The notes under the pieces are model-generated. The model was given only the letters and a program-made list of their open reading frames with translations. It was not told where the DNA came from and ran no database searches. From Kiritimatiellia bacterium (GTDB lineage Bacteria > Verrucomicrobiota > Kiritimatiellia > RFP12 > UBA1067), in the NCBI GenBank assembly GCA_017406465.1, contig JAFQYM010000064.1:44803-108802 (forward strand): a stretch of DNA of 64,000 bases, in the 5' to 3' direction. How positions within the stretch are numbered: position 1 is the first letter of the stretch; each line of letters opens with the position of its first letter. This document shows, piece after piece, positions 34,053-43,519 of this stretch. Made by a program: the position numbers and the translations under genes.

Positions 34053-35843
34053 TCAGTCCTCCCCGAAAAGGTCGTCCTGCACATATTCCTCGTCCTGTGA
34101 CATCGGGAGGTTGGCGACGTTGAGGCTGTAGTCGTCATGCCCCCATTCGCATTTCTTAAGCACCGCCTCAGGGATTTTCTTGAGGCGCACATTCGCGCAA
34201 GACGCACCTTTGTCAAAGCCCTTGCAGCAGATGAGCAGAGAACGCTGTTCCCCCACCTGCTCGCAGATGTCCTCAAGCTCGGCCTTGCGGATGAAATTTG
34301 TCGTCACGTAGATAAACGACTTCTCCGTCGAATGACCGTGGATAAAGTATTCCGTCTCGCTTGGCGCGTAGGTGAAACCCTCCAACTTGCACACAGCCTC
34401 TGCCAGCATTTCAGGTTTATATGCCTTGTTGATGACTTCCTGCCCCCATTGATCTTTCGTAATTAGCGTCGGTGCAAGCTCGAAGAACCGATACCCGCCA
34501 CCGCCTTTCCAATTAACGGTCTTCGTTATGCCGCCCGCATCATCACCGTCAACAACCATGTTCATACGAGGGGCGCAGTTCGTATAGCAATGATCGAGAA
34601 GTTCAATGCCTATCCACCGCCGCCCCATCTTGTGCGCAACAGCCGCAGTCGTACCGCTACCTAAGAAAGAATCAAGAACAAGATCGCCCTCTTTCGTCGC
34701 CACCTCCAGAACCCGCTTAATCAGCCGTTCAGGTTTCGGAGTATCAAACGGAGCCTTGCCCTTGAACAGCGCAAGTATTTCCTTCTTCGCCTCGTCCGTA
34801 TGCCCGACATCCTTGTATTCCCAAAGATTCGTCGGCGGCACGCCGCCAACATTCGATAAATAAGTCTTTCTACGTATCCCGCCTTTACCGTTCTTCGTAA
34901 AGTAGAACTTTGGCCACTGGCCTCTCTTCAACACCGCTTCAGCAGACTTCCTTGACTCATCCAACGACTTTGAAAGAACGATCGCCTTCACGCCCTTGCG
35001 AACTTCGCCAACGTCAACCCCGCAAATCGTTGCTCGCTTCGCGGCGTCATCAATCTCTCGCAATTCGTATTCAGCCCAGCCACACATGTGGGCAAGCATA
35101 TCCTCTTGTCCAAATGTCCAGCACCGTCCTGCCACAGGATAAACCCACTCGCCAGTAAATGGGTGTTGAATCGCATACACCATACCTTGATGCGTTGAAG
35201 CTCCAGGGGCAAATGGATTGTCGCTAGTCCATGCACCAACATCGTTGTCCGGATTTTTGTAGATGCTATCCATCTCTGCCGTTCGCGGCAGTTTGTTTGG
35301 CTGCCAACCGGGTTGCTTGGAATAGACAAGGATATGTTCAACCTCGTTTACGATTCCCTTTGCATCATTTCGCGTAGAATATGTACGTTGCCAAGCAATA
35401 TTCGACACGAAGCAATCGCGCCCGAACAACTCATCGCACACGACCTTTAGATACGCCTCTTCCCTATCGTCTATCGAAATCCACAGGCTTCCATCATTCG
35501 CAAGCAATTCGTGAAGAATTTCCAACCGTTCCCTCATCAACCCAAGCCAAATTGAATGTTCAAGGCCATCATCGTAATGCGTGAACGCAGTTCCCGTATT
35601 ATACGGCGGATCGATGTAGATGCATTTCACCTGTCCGGCAAACTGTTGCTCCAGCGCCTTAAGGGCGAGAAGATTGTCGCCGTGGATGAGCATGTTGTCG
35701 AAGATGTCTTTGCCGTCACGCCGCCGCGTCGCGGCATGATGCGACTTTGCGGCATCCTCGACAAGCACCCTCGGCTCAAGCCTCGGCCGCTTGTCCTTAC
35801 CAATCCAAGTCAGTTCAAGTTTCTGCAGTTTCTTGTCGCTCAT
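34053..35843 (-). CDS. Type III DNA N6-adenine methyltransferase, Mod subunit
   Basis: A 596-residue beta-class methyltransferase: the catalytic DPPY (YIDPPYNTG, about residue 78) precedes the AdoMet motif DSFLGSGTTA (about 396). The central region between them is the target-recognition part. It methylates adenine on one strand of an asymmetric site and guides Res. An AAGGAAGG site precedes the ATG. The order Mod-Res with 3 nt spacing is the classic type III layout. Confidence 0.94.
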   Translation of the reverse strand: MSDKKLQKLELTWIGKDKRPRLEPRVLVEDAAKSHHAATRRRDGKDIFDNMLIHGDNLLALKALEQQFAGQVKCIYIDPPYNTGTAFTHYDDGLEHSIWLGLMRERLEILHELLANDGSLWISIDDREEAYLKVVCDELFGRDCFVSNIAWQRTYSTRNDAKGIVNEVEHILVYSKQPGWQPNKLPRTAEMDSIYKNPDNDVGAWTSDNPFAPGASTHQGMVYAIQHPFTGEWVYPVAGRCWTFGQEDMLAHMCGWAEYELREIDDAAKRATICGVDVGEVRKGVKAIVLSKSLDESRKSAEAVLKRGQWPKFYFTKNGKGGIRRKTYLSNVGGVPPTNLWEYKDVGHTDEAKKEILALFKGKAPFDTPKPERLIKRVLEVATKEGDLVLDSFLGSGTTAAVAHKMGRRWIGIELLDHCYTNCAPRMNMVVDGDDAGGITKTVNWKGGGGYRFFELAPTLITKDQWGQEVINKAYKPEMLAEAVCKLEGFTYAPSETEYFIHGHSTEKSFIYVTTNFIRKAELEDICEQVGEQRSLLICCKGFDKGASCANVRLKKIPEAVLKKCEWGHDDYSLNVANLPMSQDEEYVQDDLFGED

Positions 35844-35871
35844 GAGTTTAAATCCTTCCTTGCCAGATGGC

Positions 35872-37161
35872 CTACTTCGTTTCGGCTTTTACGACCTCAC
35901 TTTTTCCCGCGCCTTTTACCACACCTTTTCCCACACCAGGCTGAAGCCCTTCGTTTTCCTTCTTGAGGAATCCTGTCAGCGTTTCTTTCGACGGGAGCTG
36001 AAGCATGTACTTGGAGAGGAACATTCTCTCGTCGACGAATGGCGCGACGTATTCGGCAAGTTCCTTGCCGACTTCCGTACACATCAATATGCCTATCGGA
36101 GGATTGTCCCCATCCGTCATCATCCGCTTGCGGTAGTATTCCATGTACACACCCAACTGCAGGGCATCCCCACGGTCAAACTTCTTCGGCTTTAGTTCTA
36201 TGAGCACATGGCATTTCAGAATGCGATGATAGAACACGAGGTCGATCCGCTCATATTCGTCGTCAATCAGAATCTTCTTCTGTCTTGCCTCGAAACAGAA
36301 TCCTGTTCCCATTTCAAGGATGAATTCCTTGAGTCCTTCGCAAATGCCCTGTTCAAGATCCTTCTCCTTCCAGTCCGGGGGCAGTTTCGCGCCGAGGAAT
36401 TCCAACACGTTGTTCGTCTTGATGAAATCGTCGGCATTAAGCTTCTCGACCTTGCCCTGCACCATAGCGGAATACTTGTGCGGGTCCTTGCTCCAACCGC
36501 AGCGTTGGTAGTACTGGCTATCGATCTGCCGCTTCAACTCCCTCACGCTCCAAGTCCCACGTATCGCCTCGAACGCATAGAACGTACGCATCAAATCCTC
36601 TGGACAACGAAACAACTCCCGTATGTGGGAATATGAAATCCGATTGAACAATGCCCACGGAGATATCCGAACAGAATCCCCATTTTCCCGCAACAAACCC
36701 TCGTTATGCGAAAAGGCCACACACCGATTGTCCTTTTCCGGCAAAAGGCCACACACTGTGTGGCTTTTTGCTTCAAGGGCGTAAACATCGATTGAAAATA
36801 GCTCCGGCAAGGACTGTCCATGTCCGAATCGATCCAGAAGATAACTAGCAATCTCCTGAGACAATTCAGGGTATATCAAATAGAAACTCCGGTAGTCTTT
36901 CAAACTGCTTATCGAAAACTCCGATTCCACGAGTCGTTTAGCAAGCCTCTTCAGAAGCCCGTCGCCGTACTCCGCACGAGTCTTGCCACCCTGCTCATAT
37001 TCAACTATGTAGTAACCAGTGAGCCAGGCTCGCGCCGTCACACTGCGATTGACTACTCCCTGTGCATCTTGCCTGAGGGCACGTGTTGCCGACTGGATTT
37101 TACCAACCAGAACATCAAAACCGGCGTTTTCATTCTCGATGTCGTCGCTACTTCTTTTCAT
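35872..37161 (-). CDS. YhcG/DUF1016-family PD-(D/E)XK nuclease
   Basis: A protein of about 429 residues. The N-terminal half is the DUF1016 helical/winged region (SVTARAWLTGYYIVEYEQGG, YGDGLLKRLAKRL). The C-terminal half has the nuclease core IDLVFYHRILKCHVLIELKPKKF with Asp and Glu-x-Lys, then GVYMEYYRK. The family is found beside restriction systems and is predicted to cut DNA. Residues around 130-150 are encoded by a palindromic repeat pair (AAAAGGCCACACAC twice plus a 31-nt hairpin), which looks like an in-frame insertion. A start 21 codons upstream is possible but would span an inverted repeat. It is 96 nt downstream of the Z1 gene. Confidence 0.85.
   Translation of the reverse strand: MKRSSDDIENENAGFDVLVGKIQSATRALRQDAQGVVNRSVTARAWLTGYYIVEYEQGGKTRAEYGDGLLKRLAKRLVESEFSISSLKDYRSFYLIYPELSQEIASYLLDRFGHGQSLPELFSIDVYALEAKSHTVCGLLPEKDNRCVAFSHNEGLLRENGDSVRISPWALFNRISYSHIRELFRCPEDLMRTFYAFEAIRGTWSVRELKRQIDSQYYQRCGWSKDPHKYSAMVQGKVEKLNADDFIKTNNVLEFLGAKLPPDWKEKDLEQGICEGLKEFILEMGTGFCFEARQKKILIDDEYERIDLVFYHRILKCHVLIELKPKKFDRGDALQLGVYMEYYRKRMMTDGDNPPIGILMCTEVGKELAEYVAPFVDERMFLSKYMLQLPSKETLTGFLKKENEGLQPGVGKGVVKGAGKSEVVKAETK
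36711..36771. repeat. In-frame palindromic repeat inside yhcG-like gene
   Basis: AAAAGGCCACACAC occurs at 36711-36724 and 36743-36756. The second copy is the left arm of a 15-bp inverted repeat with a single-base loop (36741-36771, one wobble pair). Confidence 0.75.
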
Positions 37162-37188
37162 CTTCTTTCTCGTTTCAATTCCTTCAAC

Positions 37189-37213
37189 ATTTGTCAGAAA
37201 CAGTCTGACAAAT
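37189..37213. promoter_or_regulatory. Inverted repeat between Z1 and YhcG genes
   Basis: ATTTGTCAG and CTGACAAAT, 9-bp arms with a 7-nt loop, just upstream of the preferred YhcG start. It is a candidate operator or RNA hairpin. TGTCA/TGACA half-sites resemble those upstream of the AbiE genes. Confidence 0.4.
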
Positions 37214-37257
37214 TGAACCGGCATGAATTTCGGCTCTGTGGCGCATAGACAAACACC

Positions 37258-40200
37258 TCACCCCTGATACTGGTACTTGACAGGATTGCCGCAGGTTTTG
37301 ACGATGTGGTTTTCCGCCATTACCGCCGGTTTGAAAAGCGCGTTGAAATGCGCCTTGTCGTTCGTGTCGCTTGCACGGAAGAAATACGCCAACTTGTGAT
37401 TTGCGCTCAATGCCTCCGTGAACAGATCGCCCATCTTGCGCTCTTTGCCATCATGCTGAAGAATCTGCACGGCGGCGGCAAGAAGTTCCGCATCAAGCCG
37501 CGCCTCCACGCCCTTTTCTCCGCCCCAGCCTAGCGGCATATAAGCCTCGCGCTTCGGCACTGGTTCATAGCTTCGCCCTTCTGGGATCTTGGCGATATTT
37601 GCGTTGAAGAACGCAACGCTACACCCCGGGCCGAGCTTGTCCATGACCGTATTGCGCAGCATCTTCGTCGGCATCGGGAAGTCGTATTCTGCCAGCACTT
37701 CCTCGACGGCCTCGTAGAACTTCTTGCGAGAAGGCGTGGGGGCAACATCTTCAAGTCCTGTCACCAAGGTATAGAAGCCGTCAGGCGAATGTTTAGGCCA
37801 ATAAAAGGCAATTGAGACAAGCGGCGGCAAGCCATCAACCGGTGGCTTCAAGAAGTAAAGCTGAAGAATGGGCGTTGAGTTTCCGGCTTTTTCATGGACG
37901 GCCTCCATGTACGCGGAACTCGAACGGTTACGGAAGCCCTCTGAAAGTTTCGCATGGATGCTGGGCGGCAGCTCCGTTTCGTATGGTTCCTTGTCCATTG
38001 CTTCCAGGAACTTATTGAATCGCTCCGCGAGGTTGCCTTTGGCATCCGCCTTGTTGCTTGGATAGGAGGCAAGAGCCGCCTCTAGACCAGCTGGAAGACA
38101 GGAATGCTCATCAATTTTCGCCGTGATCTTTGTAACAATGCCGTCAAGGTTCTCTCTGAGAGTCTTGAAATCCACGGCGTTGATTACCGTTGTCGGAATA
38201 TCGGCGTAATACGGCATGTGTAACCTTGCCGCATTGTAATGGGCAACACCATTGGCGACGCTAGTTGCCGTCGGTGTTCCAAGCTCATACGACTTGCCAT
38301 TTACAACAAGTGGCGATTTTTTGTTGGTTTCATCATTCGCCAGAACGACATGCCAGCTGACACAACTGGAGTTTTCGATCTCGCGGACAAGCCCGTTCAG
38401 CATCCGGCTAGAGGCGTCGGGCGCATGCATTCTTGCCGTCTTGAGGAAGTCGATAATCACACCCTTTGGAACATTGCGCCAAAGCGGATACTTCGCGAAC
38501 TGACATTCCGCTTCGCGTTTTGCCTGTTCCTCTGCAGAAAGTGAATAGTCTGGCGTAATAACGTAATCGAGGAAATCCTTGCCATGCGAGAATAGCGCGG
38601 ACGCATCTGCCGCCTCCGTTGAGAAGTCATTGGTAGAACCATACGTGCCGGCTCCGGACTCCGTTCTGTTCTTGGCTTTGTCGCGTCCCGTAAGGCGGCG
38701 TCCATAGCACATAACAGGCTGATAGTGCGCCTGATCGCTCGGCGAATATCCTGCGTCGAAATTCTCCTTGATGCCCGCATGCATCAGATCCTCAACCACA
38801 GCCGTCCTTTTCATCTCAAGAACTGACTCTGATGTCATCCAGATTCGTGGTAAGAGTTCATAGCCGATGCGATAGCCGAACCAACGCCCCATCTGCGTCA
38901 TGGTATCGACGGCTACGGTCTTGCGGACACGGTCGAAATAGCTAGCGACAAGTCCATCAAGCGTCAATCCACGGGCAATCGTATTGCCGCCGCAGACGAA
39001 CCAGAGATGGTCTTCTTTCAGTTTCTTGGCCTCGCCAGTCTGCGTGTAGAATTCTTGGTTCTTCCTGTCTGTGCTGTTGATGACGACCACATGCCTGTTG
39101 GCGCTCTTGATGAAGTGGGCGAGATGGGGCTCGATATCCTCCCACGGCGGCGTTGCAGAGGGTTTGCCATAGTTTTCCGCCTTGTTCTCTGAGGAATTGA
39201 AGAGGTGTTCGAATTCTTCTGCGGTACAACCTCTCCGTTTCTTCAGCCCACATCTTCTTGCATTCCGCAATAAACGAGGCAACTGAATTGTTGTCAGCAA
39301 AACGCGTCGAAAGATACTTTTCAAGGATCTCTGCAGTCTGATCATGAATCTTGCGAACCTGCGAAACGTTAAGCAGCATGGTTGACCATCTCAATTCCGT
39401 TTCCTCAAGCTTCGCCTTTAGCTCGTTCTCGTCGCTTATCTTTTTCTTGAGTTCAGGAACGTCTATCGTAAGTCGGTGCCAGCGACGCGCGGCTGCGCAA
39501 CAGAACGCCCAAGTTATGGCGTCCTTCAGCGACTGCCAGACAATCTTTTGTTTCTTGTCGAACACACAAGATAGGTCGTTTTTGATTGTCACTTTATGGG
39601 CAACAGATTTAGGCTTACCATCCTTGCCCTTAACTTTTTCCTTTATGCCTTCAAGAGGATTCAATATTTTCGTCTTCTCGTCCGGCGTGATTGAACGGAT
39701 GATATCCATTCTGGCCTTAGTTGTCTTGATATCTCGTCCGTAGATTTCATCAAGGCCAAAATACTTTGGCGACTTTTCGATGGATGCGATGAAGTCGGCG
39801 TAGATTTCGGTTTGGTCGGGACGCTCGTTGAGAATGCAGGCGTAGGGCGTTGCAGTGTAAGCGATGTAGGCACACTGGTCGAATGGGTAAGTGTATTCGG
39901 TTGCGTCCTTCCCCGTCTTATCGACAAGCGAAATTATCGCATTGTTGATAGTACTACGACCATTCGCAATTGCGAAGATGGCCTTGAGCAGCTTTATGAA
40001 GCTTGATGGAGAACGCTCCCTTGTGGCACTGAAGAATTTCTCCGCCAACTGGCCAAGGTCGTCACCCCATTCATCGTCAGCAGAAGCAGGCTGATCAAGC
40101 ATCAGAAGCTTCTTGCAGTCATCATCCGTGAGGATGGTGGCGGCCTTTTTCTTCTCCGCGACAGGGCTTTTCAGCAAATCCTTTATCTTGTTGTATGCCT

Positions 40201-40903
40201 TCGCTTCGGGCGTATTGGCGGCATCATCAGGCATTTCCGCATTTTGAAGGGTATCGACCCACTCTGCAAGCGGGGTGAAATCGTCATCTTCGCACTCCTG
40301 CATTGCGTCCGTTGCGTCTTGGACGACCTTCTCTGCGTTCATCAACGCGTCATCCCTGCCAGCGTTTGAGTTCGGCGTGGCGTTGTCCGCCTCGTCGTCG
40401 ATAACAAGCACACGCATGTGCGACGCATACTGCTTATTGGCATTCATCCAGTTTGTGATGCGTTCAAGGGACTTCTTGCCCTTCATTGCAACACCCCAGA
40501 AGAAGAACTTCGCACCGGGATCTGTTAGGCATTCCGCATCTGGATCCTCGGCCTTGTCAAGGAAATGAAGTGCAGTTGCATTATGTGCATACACTTTTGA
40601 TTTCTTGAAGTCGCGCTTAATCCGAGTCTCCGTCTGTTTGGCAAGGGCTGTAATTGCGCTCGTCAAAACGATGATGACATTCCATCCGGCGTCTGCAGCC
40701 TTCAACGCCAGACCTATGTAATTGCGCGTCTTGCCAGACTGGACACGCCCCACAACAAGTCCCGAGACGCGGGACGGCTCACCATTCTTCTTGTTATCCG
40801 CAAGAAGCGAATCGATGCGCCCAATAATTGCATCCACTGACGAGCGTGTCCGCCCATCGTTCTTTGTCACTGTCTGAATATACTGATCGTAGAAACTTGC
40901 CAT
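37258..40903 (-). pseudogene. Z1-domain SF2 helicase, disrupted by one frameshift
   Basis: The N-terminal part (from MASFYDQYIQTV) has GRVQSGKTRNY (Walker A, about residue 55), VLVIDDEADNATP (about 165) and YTATPYACIL. The C-terminal part carries the Z1 region: LWFVCGGNTIARGLTLDGL and MTQMGRWFGYRIGYE. The two halves are in different frames. Homologous sequence crosses from one to the other around 39225-39240 (after KKMWAEET, resuming AEEFEHLFNSS), a net shift of +1 in the reading direction. Together they give about 1,210 residues. Z1 helicases occur in MutL-like-ATPase restriction systems (known from comparative genomics). The shift may be a true mutation, programmed, or a sequencing error. 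Confidence 0.8.
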
Positions 40904-40920
40904 TGCCCATCTATCCCTTC

Positions 40921-41778
40921 TTATTTGACGCCACAATATTTGCCTTTAAGCACTGTAGCACCTGTATCTATCATAGAAATGAGTTCTGTCGCCCAATCAA
41001 CGGCCTCGTCAAGAGGCCTGATTCCCGAAATGCCCACCTTGGCTGCGTCGTAAAGAGACTCCCAGCCATCTCCTTTTGCTATCATCGGCGGCCAGGATTG
41101 CATTTTACGACTCGCGAAAAGACGCACACATATCTGTCTAATGCGACGAAAGTCAATCGGCTCGTTGGCAAGCATGAGCTGAAGATCGACAAGGTCTTGA
41201 ACGCGATGCCCGCCAGGTTCGGTCAAGCCATGCAACTTCTGCGCAATCTGAAACGGGATAGGCATCACTGGAATGGGGTCTGGAGTTGGGAAACCAAGCG
41301 CAAGAAAGGCAGCGGAGATTTCCGCCGGAATTGAAACCAATTCAAACTCGTCCGCATCCCCTATTTCGTCATAAGACACCTCGAACCTGACCGTACACCA
41401 TGGGTGATGCCGATATTGCAACTTCACATCATACGGGTGCATCACATATTCAGCAGGAACTCCCCTTGGATGCTTCTCGCCGGCCTTTACGACAAATCCA
41501 TCAAATTCGCCCCAGCCCGCTTTTAGCCTTTCGGCGAAATTCGACATAAAGGCCTCAAGTGCAGTCTTTCGAGCAACATCAAAATCCATCGTAAATCTAG
41601 TAGTGTTCGCCCCATATCGAAGCTTCATTGAAGTTCCGCCGCGCAAAACACCATCTCGCAGAAATTGACCGACAACGACGTTCGCCATCATAACACGAAG
41701 CCTGTATGCCTTGTCGTTGCTGTCAACAAGCGCACGTATTCCGCGTTCGAGGAAATTGACGTTCTGCGGGATTTTCAC
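40921..41778 (-). CDS. AbiEii-type nucleotidyltransferase toxin
   Basis: A 285-residue protein of the AbiEii/AbiGii DNA polymerase-beta-like nucleotidyltransferase family. The active site is GGTSMKLRYG (about residue 47) with FTMDFDVAR (about 65). The helical segment FQIAQKLHGLTEPGGHRVQDLVDL carries the conserved Lys and Asp. Family members block growth by adding nucleotides to tRNA or related targets after phage infection. Its start overlaps the AbiEi stop (ATGA), as in all type IV AbiE pairs, and it lies 17 nt before the Z1 start. Confidence 0.9.
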   Translation of the reverse strand: MKIPQNVNFLERGIRALVDSNDKAYRLRVMMANVVVGQFLRDGVLRGGTSMKLRYGANTTRFTMDFDVARKTALEAFMSNFAERLKAGWGEFDGFVVKAGEKHPRGVPAEYVMHPYDVKLQYRHHPWCTVRFEVSYDEIGDADEFELVSIPAEISAAFLALGFPTPDPIPVMPIPFQIAQKLHGLTEPGGHRVQDLVDLQLMLANEPIDFRRIRQICVRLFASRKMQSWPPMIAKGDGWESLYDAAKVGISGIRPLDEAVDWATELISMIDTGATVLKGKYCGVK

Positions 41779-42305
41779 TTTCCAAGCTCCTTACTGACAA
41801 ACCTCGCTTCATCTCTTCCAACATATCCACGATCGACTCCGCTGGCCAACGCCTCGCGAAGGCGCTCGTTCACGACCACGCCACGGCACGACACGATTGC
41901 ATCTGCCACGCTTTGTGCGCGAACCCCCTCATAGTAGGATGGCTGATAGCCCGCTGGTGCTTTGTGTATTCTAATGCCGTCAGAAAGTTGCTTGCGAACC
42001 CTGCGATCGGTTGCGACATGAATCCAAGTCGGATTTGTCGCCGCAAGCCCAAGCATCCCAATAACCGACTCCCCGTAGAGATAGGCATCCTCACCGACCG
42101 CTTCGACTGCGGCGGCAAACTGGTCGAATTGAGAGGCAGGGAAATTCGAGATGCGATAAACGCCGCGTCCGGCACGTTCCAACCGACCAGACTTTACCCA
42201 TCTGCTGAGTTCACGATTGGAAACGCCAACCGCCTGCGACTGTTTGGCTGTCACAAGCCCATAATTTCCCGATGCAATCTCATATATGGCATCAAATGAC
42301 TTCAT
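41775..42305 (-). CDS. AbiEi-type antitoxin / transcriptional autorepressor
   Basis: A 176-residue protein with an N-terminal winged helix-turn-helix (YGLVTAKQSQAVGVSNRELSRWVKSGRLERAGRGVYRI) and a C-terminal antitoxin domain (VATDRRVRKQLSDGIRIHK, VVVNERLREAL). This is the AbiEi layout. It is the first gene of the long defence operon. A TTGACG-18 nt-TAGAAT promoter lies upstream, and a TGTCA/TGACA inverted repeat covers the predicted transcription start, fitting autorepression. Confidence 0.9.
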   Translation of the reverse strand: MKSFDAIYEIASGNYGLVTAKQSQAVGVSNRELSRWVKSGRLERAGRGVYRISNFPASQFDQFAAAVEAVGEDAYLYGESVIGMLGLAATNPTWIHVATDRRVRKQLSDGIRIHKAPAGYQPSYYEGVRAQSVADAIVSCRGVVVNERLREALASGVDRGYVGRDEARFVSKELGK

Positions 42306-42323
42306 GGCAATACATAGACACTT

Positions 42324-42340
42324 TTGTCACCTTTTTGACA
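42324..42340. promoter_or_regulatory. Putative AbiEi operator
   Basis: TTGTCA and TTGACA half-sites placed over the predicted +1 of the AbiE operon. AbiEi proteins repress their own promoter by binding inverted repeats (established for the family); the site identity here is inference. Confidence 0.45.
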
Positions 42341-42346
42341 TTGCGT

Positions 42347-42376
42347 ATTCTATCAAAAGCAGATCGCCAACGTCAA
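42347..42376 (-). promoter_or_regulatory. Promoter of AbiE-Z1-YhcG-type III operon
   Basis: TTGACG, an 18-nt spacer ending in TGA, then TAGAAT on the minus strand. It has both a good -35 and an extended -10. Confidence 0.6.
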
Positions 42377-42424
42377 GGAGGGTGCTCGCACGAATTTTTG
42401 CCGCCCCAATAAGGGGCCAGAAAA

Positions 42425-42488
42425 ACAGGCCTTGAAGAAATCTGCTCAGAGGCTGCAATTGCCAAGAGACTCAATCCTCAAGACCTGT
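42425..42488. repeat. Imperfect inverted repeat downstream of secreted-protein operon
   Basis: ACAGGCCTTGA (42425-42435) and TCAAGACCTGT (42478-42488), 11 bp with one mismatch, 42 nt apart. Confidence 0.4.
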
Positions 42489-42497
42489 GGTGTCCTT

Positions 42498-42527
42498 AAC
42501 TACTATGGGGCCAACCCCATAGTAGTT
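42498..42527 (-). terminator. Strong hairpin after the secreted-protein operon
   Basis: A perfect 13-bp stem AACTACTATGGGG/CCCCATAGTAGTT with a 4-nt loop, 8 nt past the stop of the 327-aa gene. No clear U tract follows, so it may act as an end-protecting structure rather than a classical intrinsic terminator. Confidence 0.5.
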
Positions 42528-42535
42528 CTCCTGTG

Positions 42536-43519
42536 TCATAGCGCAGGTTCAAGATTGGTGTCGTTGGGAGTGGGGTTGTAGATCGACAGAAACCTCACTG
42601 CCGCTCCTCGCTCATCACAAGCGTATTTAACATCCCTAAGTTGAAAGTAGATTGCAGATTCCAATGTGCCATCAGCGTTATATCTACATCTACTCCTGAT
42701 CACAAGAACTTTTGACGGATCGAAGAAATGACGATCCCAACGCGTGACATTACCTCGTTTATCGCGCGCGGCGACTTTATCTGAAAAAGAAAATTCTGTT
42801 TTGTAACAACCATTCGTTTCTGCATGATAAACACCACAGTATTCACTTCCGTGGGTCATCTCTGCATAATACCCTCCTGCGAATTTCTCTGGGAAACGAA
42901 GTCGCAATGACATACCCTTGTAGTCTTTCTGACGCCATGCCCCGTCCCATTCAAACATAACTTCCATATCCGAAACCTTGCCGATACCATGCGGTTCTAC
43001 GAAATCATACTTCATCAAATCAAATCCTATCCACTTGTTCAATTCATGCGTGTTTTTCCATCCCGAAGAAGGTGCTCTTCTGGCGGTTGGATTCTTAATT
43101 GGCAAAAGCACAATGTCCTCTTTGCCCCCCCAAGGCTGCCATTTGCCGCCGGACACTTCATGCTCGCTGCCCATCGCGATGAAACTAATCTTCCGCTTGC
43201 TTCTATAGTGATGGTCCCCCGTCACTTCAACTTCAAGGATACCACCTGTCTTTGCCTCGGCGACAAAAACACCATTCGTGTCCGTATTCCCGACAATCCT
43301 CCGCCCCTTGGAACGGTCGATCATGTCAAAAAAGACATTGACCCTGGCATTGTGAACTGGCATGCCCATATCGTCAACGACACGAAACGCAACTCTTGCG
43401 TCGGCACCGTTATGGCAAGCGTTCTCGAATTCTCGCGATACCGCACTCGCCTGCTGCGAAAGGCACGCCGCAAGAACCGCGCTCGCTATGAAACGGCATT
43501 TTAAAATAGGACTTTTCAT
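42536..43519 (-). CDS. Secreted protein with N-terminal carboxypeptidase-regulatory-like domain
   Basis: A 327-residue protein with signal peptide (IASAVLAACLSQQASA). Residues of about 35-105 (ARVAFRVVDDMGMPVHNARVNVFF... GNTDTNGVFVAEAKTGG) match a CarboxypepD_reg/Ig-like fold. The remaining 220 residues are unrecognised and rich in aromatic beta strands (RFPEKFAGGYYAEMTHGSEYCGVY). It is translationally coupled (ATGA) to the 1509-residue gene. Possible roles are accessory or protective factor for that protein; this is inference. Confidence 0.6.
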   Translation of the reverse strand: MKSPILKCRFIASAVLAACLSQQASAVSREFENACHNGADARVAFRVVDDMGMPVHNARVNVFFDMIDRSKGRRIVGNTDTNGVFVAEAKTGGILEVEVTGDHHYRSKRKISFIAMGSEHEVSGGKWQPWGGKEDIVLLPIKNPTARRAPSSGWKNTHELNKWIGFDLMKYDFVEPHGIGKVSDMEVMFEWDGAWRQKDYKGMSLRLRFPEKFAGGYYAEMTHGSEYCGVYHAETNGCYKTEFSFSDKVAARDKRGNVTRWDRHFFDPSKVLVIRSRCRYNADGTLESAIYFQLRDVKYACDERGAAVRFLSIYNPTPNDTNLEPAL

